Made by a program: the position numbers and the translations under genes. Source: JAVBSC01 sp031547305 (GTDB lineage: Bacteria > Desulfobacterota > Desulfovibrionia > Desulfovibrionales > Desulfovibrionaceae). Taken from it: 64,000 nt of DNA. Below are positions 53,970 through 63,085 of this stretch, piece by piece (within the stretch, counting starts at the first letter, position 1; each line of letters starts with the position of its first letter). The notes below the pieces were generated by a model. It saw only the letters and a list, made by a program, of their open reading frames with translations. It had not been told where the DNA came from and did no database searches. The DNA lies in assembly GCA_031547305.1 (NCBI GenBank), contig JAVBSC010000058.1:6729-70728 (forward strand), in the 5' to 3' direction.

Positions 53970-54867
53970 CCCCATACCCGCCCGCCAGGTAAAAGACGAA
54001 GAGCACGGCCTGCGTCTGGACGCTTTTTTGGAGCTGATGTTGCCGGAGTTGGGCCTGCGGGCCAGACGGCGGCTTTGGGAAGGCCATGAAATTCTGGTAA
54101 ACGGCCGCTCCAGGCTGCCGGGTTATTTTGTGCGGGCCGGAGAAGGCGTGGAAGTGCGGCCAAAAGCCGCGTCTCCGGAGGCGGAGGCGCCTTTGCCCGC
54201 CGGCCCGCGCATTGTAAAACGCCAGGGTGATTTTCTGGCCCTGGCAAAGGGAGCCGGCCTGCACAGCGCGCGCCTGGCCGGCCGCGCCAACCTGAGCCTG
54301 GAATCCCTGCTTGAAGCGAACTGGCCGGAGTTATGGGCCGCCTGCAGCCTGGACCCCACGCCGCCTTGCCCGCTGCTGTGCAACCGCCTGGATCGCCCGA
54401 CTTCCGGGATTGTGCTGGCCGCCCTTGGCCAGGAAGCTCTGGAACGCTTCCGCCAGGCCGAGGCCGCGGGCTTGGTGCGCAAGGAATATTACGCCCTGGT
54501 CCTGGGCAAGCTTAAGGAAACCCTGTTGCTCGACCAGCCGCTGGACACCTGCCGGCGCAAGATTACCCTGGTTCTGCCGGGAGTGGAAAAAGACGTTACC
54601 CGCCATACCTTGGTGGAGCCTCTGCCGGGAAACGCCGCCCTGTCCACGTCACGGCCGGGCTGCACGCTGATCCGGGCCGTTATCAAACGCGGAGCCAGGC
54701 ACCAGATCCGCGCCCACCTGGCCGCCGTCGGATTTCATATTCTGGGCGATGCGCTTTACGGAAAAGAAGCCTCAGACCCGATGCTGTTCCCGGACCGGCT
54801 TTTTCTGCACCACTTCCGGATAAGCTGGGGGGAATTCGAGGCAAGCTACCCGCCGGACTGGATTTGA
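53956..54867 (+). CDS. RluA-family RNA pseudouridine synthase
   Basis: This 303-residue protein has an N-terminal S4-like RNA-binding segment (GLRLDAFLELMLPELGLRAR) and the RluA catalytic core. The motif CNRLDRPTSGIVLAAL holds the nucleophilic Asp. RKEYYALVLGKLKE and RHQIRAHLAAVGFHILGDAL are typical. It converts uridine to pseudouridine in rRNA or tRNA; the target position cannot be assigned. ATG 53956 lies inside the end of malQ (14-base overlap). Its stop is immediately adjacent to the convergent methyltransferase gene at 54868. Confidence 0.88.
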   Translation: MAADNPIPARQVKDEEHGLRLDAFLELMLPELGLRARRRLWEGHEILVNGRSRLPGYFVRAGEGVEVRPKAASPEAEAPLPAGPRIVKRQGDFLALAKGAGLHSARLAGRANLSLESLLEANWPELWAACSLDPTPPCPLLCNRLDRPTSGIVLAALGQEALERFRQAEAAGLVRKEYYALVLGKLKETLLLDQPLDTCRRKITLVLPGVEKDVTRHTLVEPLPGNAALSTSRPGCTLIRAVIKRGARHQIRAHLAAVGFHILGDALYGKEASDPMLFPDRLFLHHFRISWGEFEASYPPDWI

Positions 54868-55503
54868 CTACAGATTAACTCCACGCTGACTTTTTTTCAA
54901 AATCATAAAGCGGAACAGGCCGCCGGACAGACGTTCATCCCGCGCCGCTTCAAGCTCCGGCGCGGCGGCGATAAGTCCCGGCAGGCCGCCGCTACGGGCA
55001 TAGGCGCGGAATCTGGCGTAATGCTTCTTGCCGGCCAGACGCTCTATGGTATTGGTCAGCAGCCAGCCGGGGTAATCCAGGTTGCGCTCCGGCACATGCC
55101 AGTCCAGGATCAGAACCTTGCCGGCCACGCGCAGGGCCTCGGCCAGCAGAGCCGGAGCGGGGCAGGCGCTTTCGTGCAGCATCAGGCAAATCAGGGCCGC
55201 GTCAAAGGCGCTGTCTTTAAACGGCAGTTCCCGCGCGGAAGCGTTAAACAGAGCGGCCCGGCCTGAACCGCTCAGATTCAGCCGGGCCTGTTCCAGCATG
55301 GCCTGGGAGCAATCCACACCCGCGCAAAATATTCCCGCCTTCTCCAATTCCCGCATTTGCAGACCGGTGCCGCAGCCCAGGTCCAGCACCCGCCTCAAGT
55401 TCAGCCTCCGGCACAATAGAGCCAGCTTGCGACGCGACGCGGCCATGGGGCGGGCGGTTAACTGATCATAGAGCCGGGCCAGTCCGGCGTAGTCGTCATT
55501 CAT
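54868..55503 (-). CDS. Class I SAM-dependent methyltransferase
   Basis: This 211-residue protein of the methyltransferase-11/25 type has the SAM site RVLDLGCGTGLQMRELEKAG, then FDAALICLMLHES and KVLILDWHVPERNLDYPGWL. The C-terminal part (RFRAYARSGGLPGLIAAAPE) is helical. No substrate-specific feature was recognised; relatives act on small molecules such as quinones or lipids. It is convergent with the pseudouridine synthase, with no base between the two stops. A long perfect hairpin lies about 75 bases upstream of its start. Confidence 0.75.
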   Translation of the reverse strand: MNDDYAGLARLYDQLTARPMAASRRKLALLCRRLNLRRVLDLGCGTGLQMRELEKAGIFCAGVDCSQAMLEQARLNLSGSGRAALFNASARELPFKDSAFDAALICLMLHESACPAPALLAEALRVAGKVLILDWHVPERNLDYPGWLLTNTIERLAGKKHYARFRAYARSGGLPGLIAAAPELEAARDERLSGGLFRFMILKKSQRGVNL

Positions 55504-55579
55504 TTCGCATTGGAAAATATGCTGTGGAGAATATCTTCCCCAAAAAATACATCTTCATAACGCGGATAAGGGGTGGCAT

Positions 55580-55626
55580 TTTGGTGCTGGCCCACAAGGG
55601 GCTCGCCCTTGTGGGCCAGCACCAAA
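55580..55626. repeat. Perfect 21-bp hairpin between two minus-strand genes
   Basis: The arms 55580-55600 and 55606-55626 are perfectly complementary around the 5-base loop GCTCG. TTTT follows on the plus strand, where no gene ends. The minus strand, which carries the M24 peptidase transcript, has no U-run after the stem. Confidence 0.75.
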
Positions 55627-55640
55627 TTTTATTCTCTCTT

Positions 55641-56717
55641 CTACAACACCCGGGCGCCGTCTTCGGTTACCAGGACCATATATTCCCAGCGGATGCCGCC
55701 CCAGTGGGGGTAGTAGAGGCCAGGCTCCACAGTAACGATCATGCCGGGACGCAGGGTAAAGTCCACGCGCGGGTTCAGGCTGGGCGGCTCATGGGTTTGC
55801 AGGCCGATGCCGTGGCCAAGGGCGTGGGTGAAGTATTTTTCCACTCCACGGGATTCGAAGTAGGACCAGGCGGCCTGGTAGGCTTCTTTGGCGGTGGTTC
55901 CGGGGCGGATGCCCTTGATAGCCCGGTTCTGGGCTTCTTTAACCAGCTCAAGGGCGGTCAGAAAGTGCGGGGCGGGTTTGTCGCCCACCCAGAAGCTGCG
56001 GGTCTGGTCCGAGCAGTAGTCGTCCAGGCGGCAGCCGCAGTCCACCAAAACGCAGCAGTTTTCGTGCACGGCGGTTTTTCCGGGAATTGCATGGGGCAAA
56101 GCCGCATTGGGACCTATGCCCACGATGGTGTTAAAGGACAGGGCACTGGCCCCGTGGTTGCGGTAAAACTGCTCCACGTCCCAGGCGATCTGCTGTTCGG
56201 TGCGGCCGTGGGCAAGAACGCCGGGCAGCCATTGCATAAGTTTGTGGTTGAGGGCGCAGGAGCGCTCCATGCGGGAAATTTCCTCGGGGTCCTTGATCAG
56301 GCGCAGGGATTCCACCAGACCGTCCGCGCGCTCAAGCGTCAGGCCGGGTGAGACTTTTTCATAAAAATCCACGTTCAGGCATTGGGACTCAAAGCCGACT
56401 TTGCCTTTGATCTTGTCCTTGAGCAGCTCGTTAATCTGCGTGGCGGCCGAGGCCACGCCGGTGTAGATAAAAATTTGCGCCTCGTCCCACAGGCGCAGCA
56501 CGGCGTCGTAATAGCGCGCATCCGTGCACAGCCAGTCCGGGCCGGATTTGGTGACAATAACGTAGCCGGAGCTCTCGTTGGTCTGATGATCGTGCAGCTC
56601 AAATCCGCTCAGGTAATAACGGTTGGCATCCAGACTGACCAAAAAGGCGTCCAGGCCTTTTTGCCGCATCAGCTCCCGCACCCGCTCCCGCCTGGCCGCA
56701 TAAACATGCTTATCCAT
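55641..56717 (-). CDS. M24-family Xaa-Pro aminopeptidase
   Basis: This 358-residue cytoplasmic metallopeptidase has a creatinase-like N-terminal domain (residues 1-130) and a pita-bread catalytic domain. Metal ligands are in CVLVDCGCRLDDYCSDQTR (two Asp), HALGHGIGLQTHEPP (His), MIVTVEPGLYYP (Glu) and GGIRWEYMVLV (Glu). It removes N-terminal residues preceding proline. AAGGAC precedes ATG 56717. It lies 19 bases after the DksA-like gene on the same strand, so the two may be co-transcribed. A strong hairpin follows its stop. Confidence 0.92.
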   Translation of the reverse strand: MDKHVYAARRERVRELMRQKGLDAFLVSLDANRYYLSGFELHDHQTNESSGYVIVTKSGPDWLCTDARYYDAVLRLWDEAQIFIYTGVASAATQINELLKDKIKGKVGFESQCLNVDFYEKVSPGLTLERADGLVESLRLIKDPEEISRMERSCALNHKLMQWLPGVLAHGRTEQQIAWDVEQFYRNHGASALSFNTIVGIGPNAALPHAIPGKTAVHENCCVLVDCGCRLDDYCSDQTRSFWVGDKPAPHFLTALELVKEAQNRAIKGIRPGTTAKEAYQAAWSYFESRGVEKYFTHALGHGIGLQTHEPPSLNPRVDFTLRPGMIVTVEPGLYYPHWGGIRWEYMVLVTEDGARVL

Positions 56718-56736
56718 AAAAAACGTCCTTTTGCCT

Positions 56737-57069
56737 CTATTTAGCGCAATTCACGCAACGGCCGGCTTCCGGCATGGAGAGAAGCCTGGGGGTGGGGATT
56801 TCTTCCCCGCAGTCCACGCAGTATCCGAATTCCGGGTCTTCTTCCAGGCGTTTCAGGGCGTATTCCAGAGCGATCACCCGGTTGCGGTAGGAGGCCAGGG
56901 CCGCGTCATGCACGCTTTTGCTCACAATGGCGTCCATACGGCTCACTTCGTCCAGATCGTCCAGCGTCCCCGGATCGGTCAGTGCTTCCAGCCTGGCAAT
57001 ATCCTGACGAATCCGGGCTGTTTCACTCAAAATTTTTTCACGTATCCGCTCTTTTTCCTGATCAGTCAT
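56737..57069 (-). CDS. DksA/TraR-family zinc-finger transcription factor
   Basis: This 110-residue protein has a coiled-coil N-terminal part (EKERIREKILSETARIRQDI) and a C4 zinc finger CVDCGEEIPTPRLL...CVNC at the end. DksA-type proteins enter the secondary channel of RNA polymerase and tune promoter responses, often with ppGpp. The tip between the helices is LDDLDEVSRMDA, not the exact DxxDxA of E. coli DksA, so it may be a TraR/YbiI-like variant. ATG 57069 is preferred; the longer frame begins at TTG and lacks a ribosome-binding site. It precedes the M24 peptidase gene. Confidence 0.85.
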   Translation of the reverse strand: MTDQEKERIREKILSETARIRQDIARLEALTDPGTLDDLDEVSRMDAIVSKSVHDAALASYRNRVIALEYALKRLEEDPEFGYCVDCGEEIPTPRLLSMPEAGRCVNCAK

Positions 57070-57297
57070 CTCCACATCCCACGTATTGTTTAATTCGGAT
57101 TCTAAATAAAAACCGTGGCCACGCAACTTTGATTTATTAGCTGCGGCGCGGCATCAACTCCGCTGATTCCCATCTCAAATAAAAATAGCCACAGTCTTTA
57201 TTTGAAATTGGAATCAGCGCCTTTCGGGCGGAAAAAAGAGGGCCGCTGCACCGGAAAAAATAAAAAATTGGTAATGAAAAACCTTAATAACAGCAAC

Positions 57298-57322
57298 CGG
57301 GCATGGCCAAAGGCCATGCCCG
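57298..57322. other. Hairpin after the large membrane phosphorelay gene
   Basis: Perfect 11-bp arms (57298-57308 and 57312-57322) enclose a 3-base loop. On the minus strand GTTGCTGTTATT follows, an imperfect U-tract, so it may end the 57379 gene weakly. The rest of 57070-57378 shows no gene. Confidence 0.5.
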
Positions 57323-57378
57323 AATTGTTGAATCCGCTTGTAACCCATAGTCAAAAAAATAGCCAGCCTGGGCAAGGC

Positions 57379-60300
57379 TTATTTTTTCGGTTCCTTGTAT
57401 TTGCCCACGTAGGTGGCGTGGCAGACCGCCAGGCTTTTGGTATAGCGCTTGCACATATTTTCCAGTTCCACAATGAGATCCCGGATGGCTTCCGGATCTT
57501 TGGCTTCGGCCGCGCGCTCCACACAACGGGCCATGCGTTCCAGAACCGGCAAGCCGAAAGCGCCGGCCTTGGCCGCGAGCCGGGACGCGGCTTCCTGCAC
57601 CAGCAGCGGCTGGTTGGAATCCCTGCCTTCGCAGGCTTCCGCTATATTCTGCTCCAGGGCAACGATAAGTCCGGGAATAAGTCGGATCACAGCGTCTTCT
57701 ATGGTTTCTCCGTCCAGGCCGGGCAGGGGAACCCTGATTTCTTCCGGCGCGGCCTCCTCCTCGTCCGTGGCAATAAGATCAAGCAAAGACGAACCGTTGC
57801 CGGGCGTGACCATGTCCAGGGCGGAAACCCCGAGCAGCCTGACGTCCTTGATTTCTTCGGATTCTTTGATGTTTTCACTTGGTTTTTCCGCATCCTGGCT
57901 TTCCGCGGGAGTGGATTCCGGAGCGCCAAGGGAGCCTTCCGGCTCAGAACCGGTTTCTCCGTCCCAGACTGGAGCGCCCAAAAATGAATCCAGGGACATT
58001 TCAAGATGTTCCGCGGGAGCTGGGGACGCGGCCGGGTCATTTTGCGCGCTCCGCGCCAGGAGAGACTGAAAATCAGCCGGCTCCGGCTCCGCCTCAATTG
58101 CCGGAGATGTTTCGCCATCCTGTCCAGTCTGGGCCGGCGTTGCCGGCCAATCCGAATGCGGGGCCAGGCGGGCGATCATTTCCAGCAGTTCATCCGGCGC
58201 GACCGGCTTGTCCAGGGTTGCGTCACAACCAAGCCCAAGCATGCGTTCAGCCTGCTCTTTATGGGTGCACAGGGCCAGCAGGGCCGGCATTTTCCGGCCG
58301 TAAGCGGAGCGCATCCGCTCCAGAGCGGAACGTACGTCCACTTCCGGCAAGTCCGCATCCAAAACGACCAGGGCCGCGGGCAATTTTTCTTGCCAGGCCG
58401 CCATTTCGGCGGCGGTCCGGGCTTCCACGCTGGTGTACGGGGTTTGCCCCAGAATGAGCTTTAAGGCTTTGCGCCGGCTGGCCGCGAGATCCGCAAGGAT
58501 CACGTAATTGCTCGGGCTGTCGTCGCCTTCGGCGGATTCGGCGGGGGCGGCCTGAAGTTCCAGGGGCTCTTCCTCCGGAGGGGAAACTTCCTCGGTGAAA
58601 GTTCCGGACTCCCGCAGGATCAGCACCTTGGGCGCGGCTTCTGATTCCGGCGCTAACTCGCCGGACTCCGGGGCCGAAGCAGGTTCTTCCTTGGCGGGTG
58701 AAGGCGCGTGGGCGTCTAGGCCGGCCGCCCGCGGCAACTGGTAAACTAGCGGTAAAGCGGCTTCCGGCGCGACGGCATCGGCAAAGCCGGCAAGGGGCGG
58801 TAGTGCCGCCGGAGAGTGCGGCAAGCTGATCGCCGGACGTAAGGGAGATTGCTCGTCCACATCCAGCGCTGTTAAGGTGATGTTGAAGCTCAGGCACATG
58901 CCGCCCGCAACCGAATACTCCACGCTGAACTCTCCTCCGCAGGCGGCCGCCAGCTCCCAGGCCCGGGCCAGGCCGCGCAGGGGGCGCCGCAGGGGCGGAG
59001 CGGCTCGGCCGTTGTCACAGACGCTGATATTCAGTTTTGTGCCTCGGCCGGGGGCAAGCGCCGGGGCCTTATCCTGAACGCGGCGCACGGCCAGTTGGAC
59101 CGGCCCGGAATCCACCGCCTCCACGGCGTCCTGCAAAAGCAGCAGCAGCGCTTTTTCCAGGCGTTCGGAATCGCCTTCAAAGCGGGCGGGAAGATGCGGG
59201 GAGATAAACCAGGAAAGTCCGATATTTTTTTGTTCCGCCAGAGGCAACACCGCATCGTGCGCGCTCCGGACCAGAGAGAACAGGGTAAAGACGCTTTGGC
59301 CGCCGGAACTGCTGGGCAATTGTTCCAGGGCCAGGTGGTTCAGTCCTTCCAGGGTTCTGGACTGGCTGTCCAGGATCGAGTTCAGGTTCAAAAGTCCGCT
59401 CCGGGCCGCGAGTCCGCCCGCCGGTCCGGACAGCAGGCCGTCCAGTTCACGCTTCAGGCCCCGGTGCTGGGAACGCAGATCCGCCGCCAGGCCAGCCAGG
59501 CTTTCGTGTTCCGGCAACGCAAAAGGAACCGGAACCTCCGGCGCGGCATCCATCAGGATCGGGGGTTCGCCAGACGAATTTTCCTCCGCCGGAAGCGCTT
59601 TTGCCGGCTTGTCCTCAGGCATGTATTCGGGCGCGTATTCTGCCTCTGGTTCAAGAACCAGTAGATTAGGCTCTTCTTTGACCGGAACGGCCAGGCTAAG
59701 AGCGGGCAGAAAATCAAGGGGAGAGCTTTTGGCCGCGCTTTTTACCGGGCCTGGCCCGGGTTCCGTTTCAGCAACCGTTTTTAGTGATTCCGCCGCAAGG
59801 CCCGGCTCCGGAGTCTGTAGCGATACGGCCGGGCCTTCCGCCGGGCCGGCGTTATGTCGTTCCGGCGGGAAAAAATCCTTGGTGGACTGCAGATCCAGCG
59901 TGCCGGGGGACGACAGGCCTAATGACGGTTGGTCCTTCTCAAAGGGATCAATTTTTACGGCAAGTTTGCCGTCTTCTGACAAGCCAAGCGGAAAGTCCTC
60001 TTCTTCCGCTTCCTTGTCGCGTAGCGGGCGGGCCAGAGCCAGGGCCAGCGCGCCAAAACCGTAACCCCAGAGCGGACCGTAGGGGCCGAAGGCGTCAGTG
60101 TGCCGGGTCAGATCCAGGAGAGAGGCGCAAACGCCCAGAACCGGCATAAGGCTGGCGGCCAGAAAACCAAAAGCGCCGGGCAGGGACCGGGCAATACCCT
60201 GAAAGGCAAGGGGCAGCAAGGGCAGAAATACCAGCGGGGCAAAGGGCAGGTAACGAACGGTCCAACTCAGGCCGGGCACCAGGGGTAAAAGAGCCAGGAG

Positions 60301-61164
60301 CGCGCCAGGTATGAGCATAAAGCGCAGGAACAGGCCCCGGCCGATCCGCCCGGCGTCCAGAATATGCCTGCCAACATGCGGCAGGAACATGGCGGTAAGA
60401 CCCGGCGCCAGCAGGCCCGGCAGGGAAGCGTAGTCTATGCGCGCCGGCTCCGCGCCCGGAACGCCAAAAATGACCTGGGTGAGCGCACAGCCGCAAAACA
60501 CCGTGGCCCACAACCGCCACTGCTTTTGCTCGCGCAAAAACCGCAGCAGGCAGGCGAAAAAAGCCACGGCCAGCAGCGCCGGCGGCGCCCAGTCCAGGGG
60601 CAGGGCCTGGCCGGGACCACGCATGGCGGCCGGCTCCAGAACCGGACTGAACCATAGGGAAGGCGTGGAAGAAAGGTGCAGAAAAACGGTAAGCGGGGTC
60701 GCGCCGGGATCCGGCAAGGCGAACAGGCCGCGGCCCTTGGGCTCCAGGCGTTCCCATTGCGGGGCTTCACCGGATTTGCCGCGTTTTTGCACATACAGAT
60801 CCGCGGACGGGGCTTCCGGGCCAAGGTTCAGAACAAGATCGTCCGCATCCTGGACGGGAGGGACGGAATCTTGCGGGCCGGCGCTCGGGATGGCCTTGAT
60901 CAGGGAAAAGCGCAACCACAGAGCACCGGAACTGGCTTCCGGCAAGCCGCCGGCCAGGGGCTGAAAAAGGCCCTGGCGTTCAGGCGCGGCTGCTTCATCT
61001 ATGCTCAGGGCCGATCCGGAATCCTGCAGATAGGCCGCGTAGACGGCCAGGGGAACGGCCTCGTGCACTTTGTCCACAGCCACCGGGGCGGCCAGAGCCG
61101 CGCAAGCCAACAGCAAAACCGCGCCCAGGGCGCAAAACACCGAAATAGTCTTTTTAAAAGCCAT
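57379..61164 (-). CDS. Very large membrane phosphorelay-like protein with degenerate kinase parts
   Basis: This 1261-residue protein has a signal peptide, an extracytoplasmic domain (about residues 30-190, resembling 7TMR-DISM input domains) and seven or so transmembrane helices (about 195-385). A long Pro/Glu-rich linker follows. A histidine-kinase-like ATPase region (about 640-775) has DNG at 717-719, but the N-box reads LLLLLQDAVEAVDSG without the usual Asn. A receiver domain (about 885-1005) keeps the Asp in LVVLDADLPEVD (D936). The C-terminal domain resembles an Hpt domain, but the phosphorylated His position is S1194 (EAASRLAAKAGAFG). No HExxTP phosphorylation box was found. It may sense an envelope signal without classical autophosphorylation. 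Long Pro/Ala/Glu-rich linkers suggest loose constraint. Confidence 0.7.
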   Translation of the reverse strand: MAFKKTISVFCALGAVLLLACAALAAPVAVDKVHEAVPLAVYAAYLQDSGSALSIDEAAAPERQGLFQPLAGGLPEASSGALWLRFSLIKAIPSAGPQDSVPPVQDADDLVLNLGPEAPSADLYVQKRGKSGEAPQWERLEPKGRGLFALPDPGATPLTVFLHLSSTPSLWFSPVLEPAAMRGPGQALPLDWAPPALLAVAFFACLLRFLREQKQWRLWATVFCGCALTQVIFGVPGAEPARIDYASLPGLLAPGLTAMFLPHVGRHILDAGRIGRGLFLRFMLIPGALLALLPLVPGLSWTVRYLPFAPLVFLPLLPLAFQGIARSLPGAFGFLAASLMPVLGVCASLLDLTRHTDAFGPYGPLWGYGFGALALALARPLRDKEAEEEDFPLGLSEDGKLAVKIDPFEKDQPSLGLSSPGTLDLQSTKDFFPPERHNAGPAEGPAVSLQTPEPGLAAESLKTVAETEPGPGPVKSAAKSSPLDFLPALSLAVPVKEEPNLLVLEPEAEYAPEYMPEDKPAKALPAEENSSGEPPILMDAAPEVPVPFALPEHESLAGLAADLRSQHRGLKRELDGLLSGPAGGLAARSGLLNLNSILDSQSRTLEGLNHLALEQLPSSSGGQSVFTLFSLVRSAHDAVLPLAEQKNIGLSWFISPHLPARFEGDSERLEKALLLLLQDAVEAVDSGPVQLAVRRVQDKAPALAPGRGTKLNISVCDNGRAAPPLRRPLRGLARAWELAAACGGEFSVEYSVAGGMCLSFNITLTALDVDEQSPLRPAISLPHSPAALPPLAGFADAVAPEAALPLVYQLPRAAGLDAHAPSPAKEEPASAPESGELAPESEAAPKVLILRESGTFTEEVSPPEEEPLELQAAPAESAEGDDSPSNYVILADLAASRRKALKLILGQTPYTSVEARTAAEMAAWQEKLPAALVVLDADLPEVDVRSALERMRSAYGRKMPALLALCTHKEQAERMLGLGCDATLDKPVAPDELLEMIARLAPHSDWPATPAQTGQDGETSPAIEAEPEPADFQSLLARSAQNDPAASPAPAEHLEMSLDSFLGAPVWDGETGSEPEGSLGAPESTPAESQDAEKPSENIKESEEIKDVRLLGVSALDMVTPGNGSSLLDLIATDEEEAAPEEIRVPLPGLDGETIEDAVIRLIPGLIVALEQNIAEACEGRDSNQPLLVQEAASRLAAKAGAFGLPVLERMARCVERAAEAKDPEAIRDLIVELENMCKRYTKSLAVCHATYVGKYKEPKK

Positions 61165-61296
61165 TCTAGGCTCCGTCTGTATAGTACTGATTTCATAAAT
61201 CGGCCCATGGGCGACTTATGAAGATCGCCTCGTCCGAAAACGCTGTTTCGGACTTGCTCACGCCGCCTTTAGCGACGCGCCGGACCGCTGCCCGGC

Positions 61297-61338
61297 GCTG
61301 GAAGCCATTTCCCAGTGAATTATGAAATGACTTCCAGC
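61297..61338. other. Hairpin at the 3' end of the TPR gene
   Basis: Arms 61297-61311 and 61324-61338 pair in 14 of 15 positions around a 12-base loop. The structure begins at the last base of the TPR stop codon. No U-run follows on the minus strand. Confidence 0.5.
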
Positions 61339-61955
61339 TAATCAAGCTCTTTCAAAAACTCCGCCAGGGGCTTGCCGTTGGGCGCCTTGAACTTTGGGTT
61401 ACGGCGCAGCAGCTCTTCCCAAACCGCCCGGCCTTCAGCCTTTTTACCCAGATCGAAGTAAAGCACCACGCCGACGTTAAACCTGGCGTTCTGGTGATCC
61501 GGGTATTTTTTCACCACACTCTCAAAAAGTTCCAGGGCTTTATCATGCTCGTGGATCTCCCGGTACATCACGCCCATATCCACAGTTACGTCCGGATTGT
61601 CCGGATTAAGCTTCAAAGCTTCCGTATAAGCCCGGATGGCCTGCTGCGGCATGTGGGAGTCAAAATACAGATGCCCCAGATCGATCCAGGCCTGCACGTC
61701 TTTAGGATTGGTTTTCAGCCCCTCTTCCAAGCTGAGAATCCTGGACATGGTCTCCGGTGAAACCTGATCCTGCGGCGCCGGCGCGCTCTGCTGGACCCGC
61801 GGCGGCTCCTGGCGCAACACGCTTACAAGATGTCCGCAATAAGCCCCAAAAGCGAAAACAACGACCAACAGAATATATACTGTCCTGCGGCGCACCCAGC
61901 GCCCCTGTTCCGCTTCCCGGCCCAGCCGCTCCAACTCGTTCCTGGATAAAGCCAT
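61338..61955 (-). CDS. Membrane-anchored TPR protein
   Basis: This 205-residue protein begins with a short cytoplasmic segment and one membrane helix (VYILLVVVFAFGAYCGHLVS), then a Pro/Gln-rich linker and about three tetratricopeptide repeats. These are DVQAWIDLGHLYFDSHMPQQ, PDVTVDMGVMYREIHEHDKA and QNARFNVGVVLYFDLGKKAE. It is likely a periplasmic scaffold similar to NrfG/CcmH-type TPR proteins, which bind other proteins during envelope or cytochrome assembly. ATG 61955 is chosen, with AAGGA eleven bases upstream; the longer frame covers a hairpin repeat. Partner unknown. Confidence 0.78.
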   Translation of the reverse strand: MALSRNELERLGREAEQGRWVRRRTVYILLVVVFAFGAYCGHLVSVLRQEPPRVQQSAPAPQDQVSPETMSRILSLEEGLKTNPKDVQAWIDLGHLYFDSHMPQQAIRAYTEALKLNPDNPDVTVDMGVMYREIHEHDKALELFESVVKKYPDHQNARFNVGVVLYFDLGKKAEGRAVWEELLRRNPKFKAPNGKPLAEFLKELD

Positions 61956-61981
61956 TTGAAAAACATCCTTCTTTTGGATTT

Positions 61982-62051
61982 GAGGCTCCGCCCTAAACCC
62001 CACTGCCGGGAGACCACGTCCCCCGGCAGTGGAACCGGGGAACGGAGCCTC
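61982..62051. repeat. Nested GAGGC-type hairpin between the PfkB and TPR genes
   Basis: GAGGCTCCG/CGGAGCCTC (61982-61990 with 62043-62051) is the outer stem. CCACTGCCGGG/CCCGGCAGTGG (62000-62010 with 62022-62032) is the inner stem. No U-run is attached. It is the longest member of the family in this window. Confidence 0.65.
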
Positions 62052-62078
62052 CTCCGGATACACAACAAAAATCCACCT

Positions 62079-63020
62079 TTAAAACTCCACTGGACGGCCA
62101 AAGGCGGCCTGGTGCCTGCTTTTGAATTCCGCCGGGGTGAAGCAGTGCTCCTGGGTGCCGTAGTGTTCCACGCAGAAAGAGGCGCACACCGCGCCAAGGC
62201 GGGCGGAGTCCCCCAGGGGCAGACCGTGGATTATCCCTTTGATCAGACCGGCCCGGAAGGCGTCTCCGGCCCCTGTGGGATCCTGCACGCGAAGTGGCCT
62301 GGCGACGCCTATTTCCTCGCAGTCGCCGTTGCGGTTGATCAGGGAGCCCCTGTCCCCCAGGGTGGTCACTATGGCTCCGACCAGGCCGGCCAGTTCGGCT
62401 CTGGTACGGCCGCAGGCTTTCAGGATCATTTCCAGCTCGTAGTCGTTGCTGGCCAGCAAAAAAGCGCCGCTGAGCACCTCAAGAAGCTCTTCGCCGTTAA
62501 AGACCGGAATTTGCTGGCCGGGATCAAAAATGTAGCGCAACCCCTTTTGCTTGTAAAAACGCGCGTGCCCGATCATGTCTTCTTTGTTGGTGGGGGAGAT
62601 GATGGCCAGGTCCGCCTGGGCGTTGAGGCCGTCAAAGGAGTATTCGCAGGGAATGAGCATGGCCGCGGCATAAAACCCGGTGATCTGGTTGTTGTCTTTG
62701 TCCGTGGTTATGTACGCTCCGGCGGTAAGGGTGTCCGGAATGCGGCGCAGCCCGTCCAGGGGCAGATCCAAGTCCTTGAGGCAGTCTTCGTAAGGGCCGA
62801 AATCTTTGCCCACGCTGGCCAGAATACGCGGCTTCTCGCCAAGCAGGGCCAGGGTGTAGGCGATGTTGCCGCCCGTGCCGCCGCGTTTTTCCTGCATGTG
62901 GTCAATCCAGAAAGAGACGTTCAGAATATGGATTTTTTCCGGCAGGATGTGATCGCTGAACTGTCCGGGGAAGTTCATAATCCGGTCATAAGCCATGGAG
63001 CCTGTTATGTAGATGCCCAA
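62079..63020 (-). CDS. PfkB-family carbohydrate/nucleoside kinase (adenosine kinase-like)
   Basis: This 313-residue ribokinase-fold kinase has the N-terminal GG motif RGGTGGNIAYTLALLGEKPR and the C-terminal signature VQDPTGAGDAFRAGLIKGI, where the second Asp is the catalytic base and the glycines form the anion hole. The substrate lid YITTDKDNNQITGFY resembles adenosine kinases, which would fit purine salvage. A sugar substrate cannot be excluded. The start at ATG 63020 follows AAGGAG. It is followed by a TPR gene on the same strand after a nested hairpin. Confidence 0.85.
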   Translation of the reverse strand: MGIYITGSMAYDRIMNFPGQFSDHILPEKIHILNVSFWIDHMQEKRGGTGGNIAYTLALLGEKPRILASVGKDFGPYEDCLKDLDLPLDGLRRIPDTLTAGAYITTDKDNNQITGFYAAAMLIPCEYSFDGLNAQADLAIISPTNKEDMIGHARFYKQKGLRYIFDPGQQIPVFNGEELLEVLSGAFLLASNDYELEMILKACGRTRAELAGLVGAIVTTLGDRGSLINRNGDCEEIGVARPLRVQDPTGAGDAFRAGLIKGIIHGLPLGDSARLGAVCASFCVEHYGTQEHCFTPAEFKSRHQAAFGRPVEF

Positions 63021-63085
63021 TTGCCACTCCTTGGAAGCTCTTTGAGGGTAAAAAACTTATCGGAAATTTGACGAACGCCGAAAGG

